Positions 6,529 through 6,884 of a stretch of DNA of 6,884 nucleotides are shown here, piece after piece. Position numbers and translations under genes: made by a program. This DNA comes from Actinomycetota bacterium. GTDB lineage: Bacteria > Actinomycetota > Actinomycetes > Mycobacteriales > Micromonosporaceae. Each line of letters begins with the position of its first letter. Position 1 is the stretch's first letter. The notes below the pieces were generated by a model. The model was not told the origin of the DNA, ran no database searches, and worked only from the letters and a program-made list of their open reading frames with translations. Location: contig VAXX01000423.1 in the NCBI GenBank assembly GCA_005885115.1, forward strand, positions 1 through 6,884, read 5' to 3'.

Positions 6529-6884
6529 TCTGCTGCACGGTGACGCGAGTACGTTGGCGGCTCAGCCGCCTGCCAGTGGTCGGCGGGAGCGGCAAAGCGC
6601 GCACCGCCCCGCCGACCATGGTCAGCCGCCACAGCGCGGAAGCCGAGCCGCGAGGTCTACGGGCAGTGCGGTCGGACTCTGTGTCGACCGGCGACCAGCG
6701 GGTCCCGGCCGGCCTGCCACGTCGGTAGCGGTCAGGAGGGCAGCCGGCACTCGTCCTCGGCCATTTGTGGAACACCAGCATGCGGCGCAGCCCGTCGCGC
6801 GCCCGCGTACCCGCCGCCGCGAGGTCGCCGTGGGCGAACGCGGTCAGCGCGAGGACGTAGAACACCCAGCCGGTGGTCCACCGG
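6512..6884 (-). pseudogene. Remnant of a TPR-containing LuxR/COG3903-type regulator, entering from the right edge
   Basis: The frame is open from the right edge to a TGA at 6512. The first 40 or so residues, RWTTGWVFYVLALTAFAHGD then LAAAGTRARDGLRRMLVFHK (to about 6764), look like the TPR-type region found before the end of large ATP-binding LuxR/COG3903 regulators (WVLYVLAL-x-AFAHGDL, then A-x-RARD-x-LR). After this, about 84 codons are rich in Arg, Pro and Thr, with no visible helix repeat and no helix-turn-helix, and look out of frame or unrelated. The gene was probably truncated by a deletion or rearrangement near 6760. No other minus frame restores the family sequence; another frame gives only MAEDECRLPS before a stop. 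The assignment rests on a short match from memory, and the upstream part is outside the window. Confidence 0.5.

Noticed and set aside
5496..6632. Minus-strand open frame of 378 codons opposite the hydrolase C-terminus
   Set aside because: Same reasoning: it runs through both terminator hairpins and has no motif.
1..6884. CRISPR array, tRNA, rRNA, riboswitch, phage or toxin-antitoxin genes
   Set aside because: I looked for short regularly spaced repeats, clover-leaf segments, conserved rRNA or riboswitch blocks and small gene pairs, and saw none.

Overview
The window is high-GC DNA with codon use typical of an actinomycete (Actinomycetota). G/C-rich third positions, strong AGGAGG-type ribosome binding sites and long spurious antisense open frames all point that way. 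Species cannot be named from the sequence. It reads as an accessory locus: one intact secreted polysaccharide-degrading enzyme, a divergent regulator gene broken by a frameshift, and insertion-sequence or regulator debris at both edges.

Layout, left to right. (1) 1-999, minus strand: an ISAs1-family DDE transposase whose C-terminus runs off the left edge. The start region (TTG at 999) and the body of the protein lie in different frames, and part of the N-terminal domain is missing, so it is called a pseudogene. (2) 1000-1172: about 170 bases without a gene, relatively A+T-rich, holding a weak stem-loop (1098-1130) that may end the regulator transcript. (3) 1173-3702, minus strand: a large ATP-binding LuxR-family (LAL, MalT-like) regulator of about 842 residues, with an N-terminal AAA/NACHT-like ATPase, a TPR-like middle and a C-terminal LuxR helix-turn-helix. 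The frame changes once, near 1944. (4) 3703-3836: a 134-base divergent control region with a ribosome binding site for each gene and a perfect 9-base inverted repeat. (5) 3837-6434, plus strand: an intact 865-residue exported protein. It has a signal peptide, a GH71/GH99-like TIM-barrel domain rich in cysteine, a beta-sandwich linker domain and a C-terminal (alpha/alpha)6-type domain. (6) 6435-6528: two strong hairpins that probably terminate transcription. (7) 6512-6884, minus strand: the remnant of a second, TPR-containing regulator that enters from the right edge and loses recognisable similarity after about 40 residues.

How the genes fit together (inference): the divergent LAL regulator and secreted hydrolase resemble a substrate-responsive pair, in the way MalT controls alpha-glucan use. 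The enzyme would act outside the cell on a polysaccharide, perhaps an alpha-glucan or alpha-mannan. The regulator, if functional, would sense a released sugar and bind the shared intergenic region. As read here the regulator is interrupted, so control may be lost, unless the frameshift is a sequencing error or is bypassed by recoding. The most unusual item is the enzyme, which joins two different carbohydrate-active folds in one exported chain.
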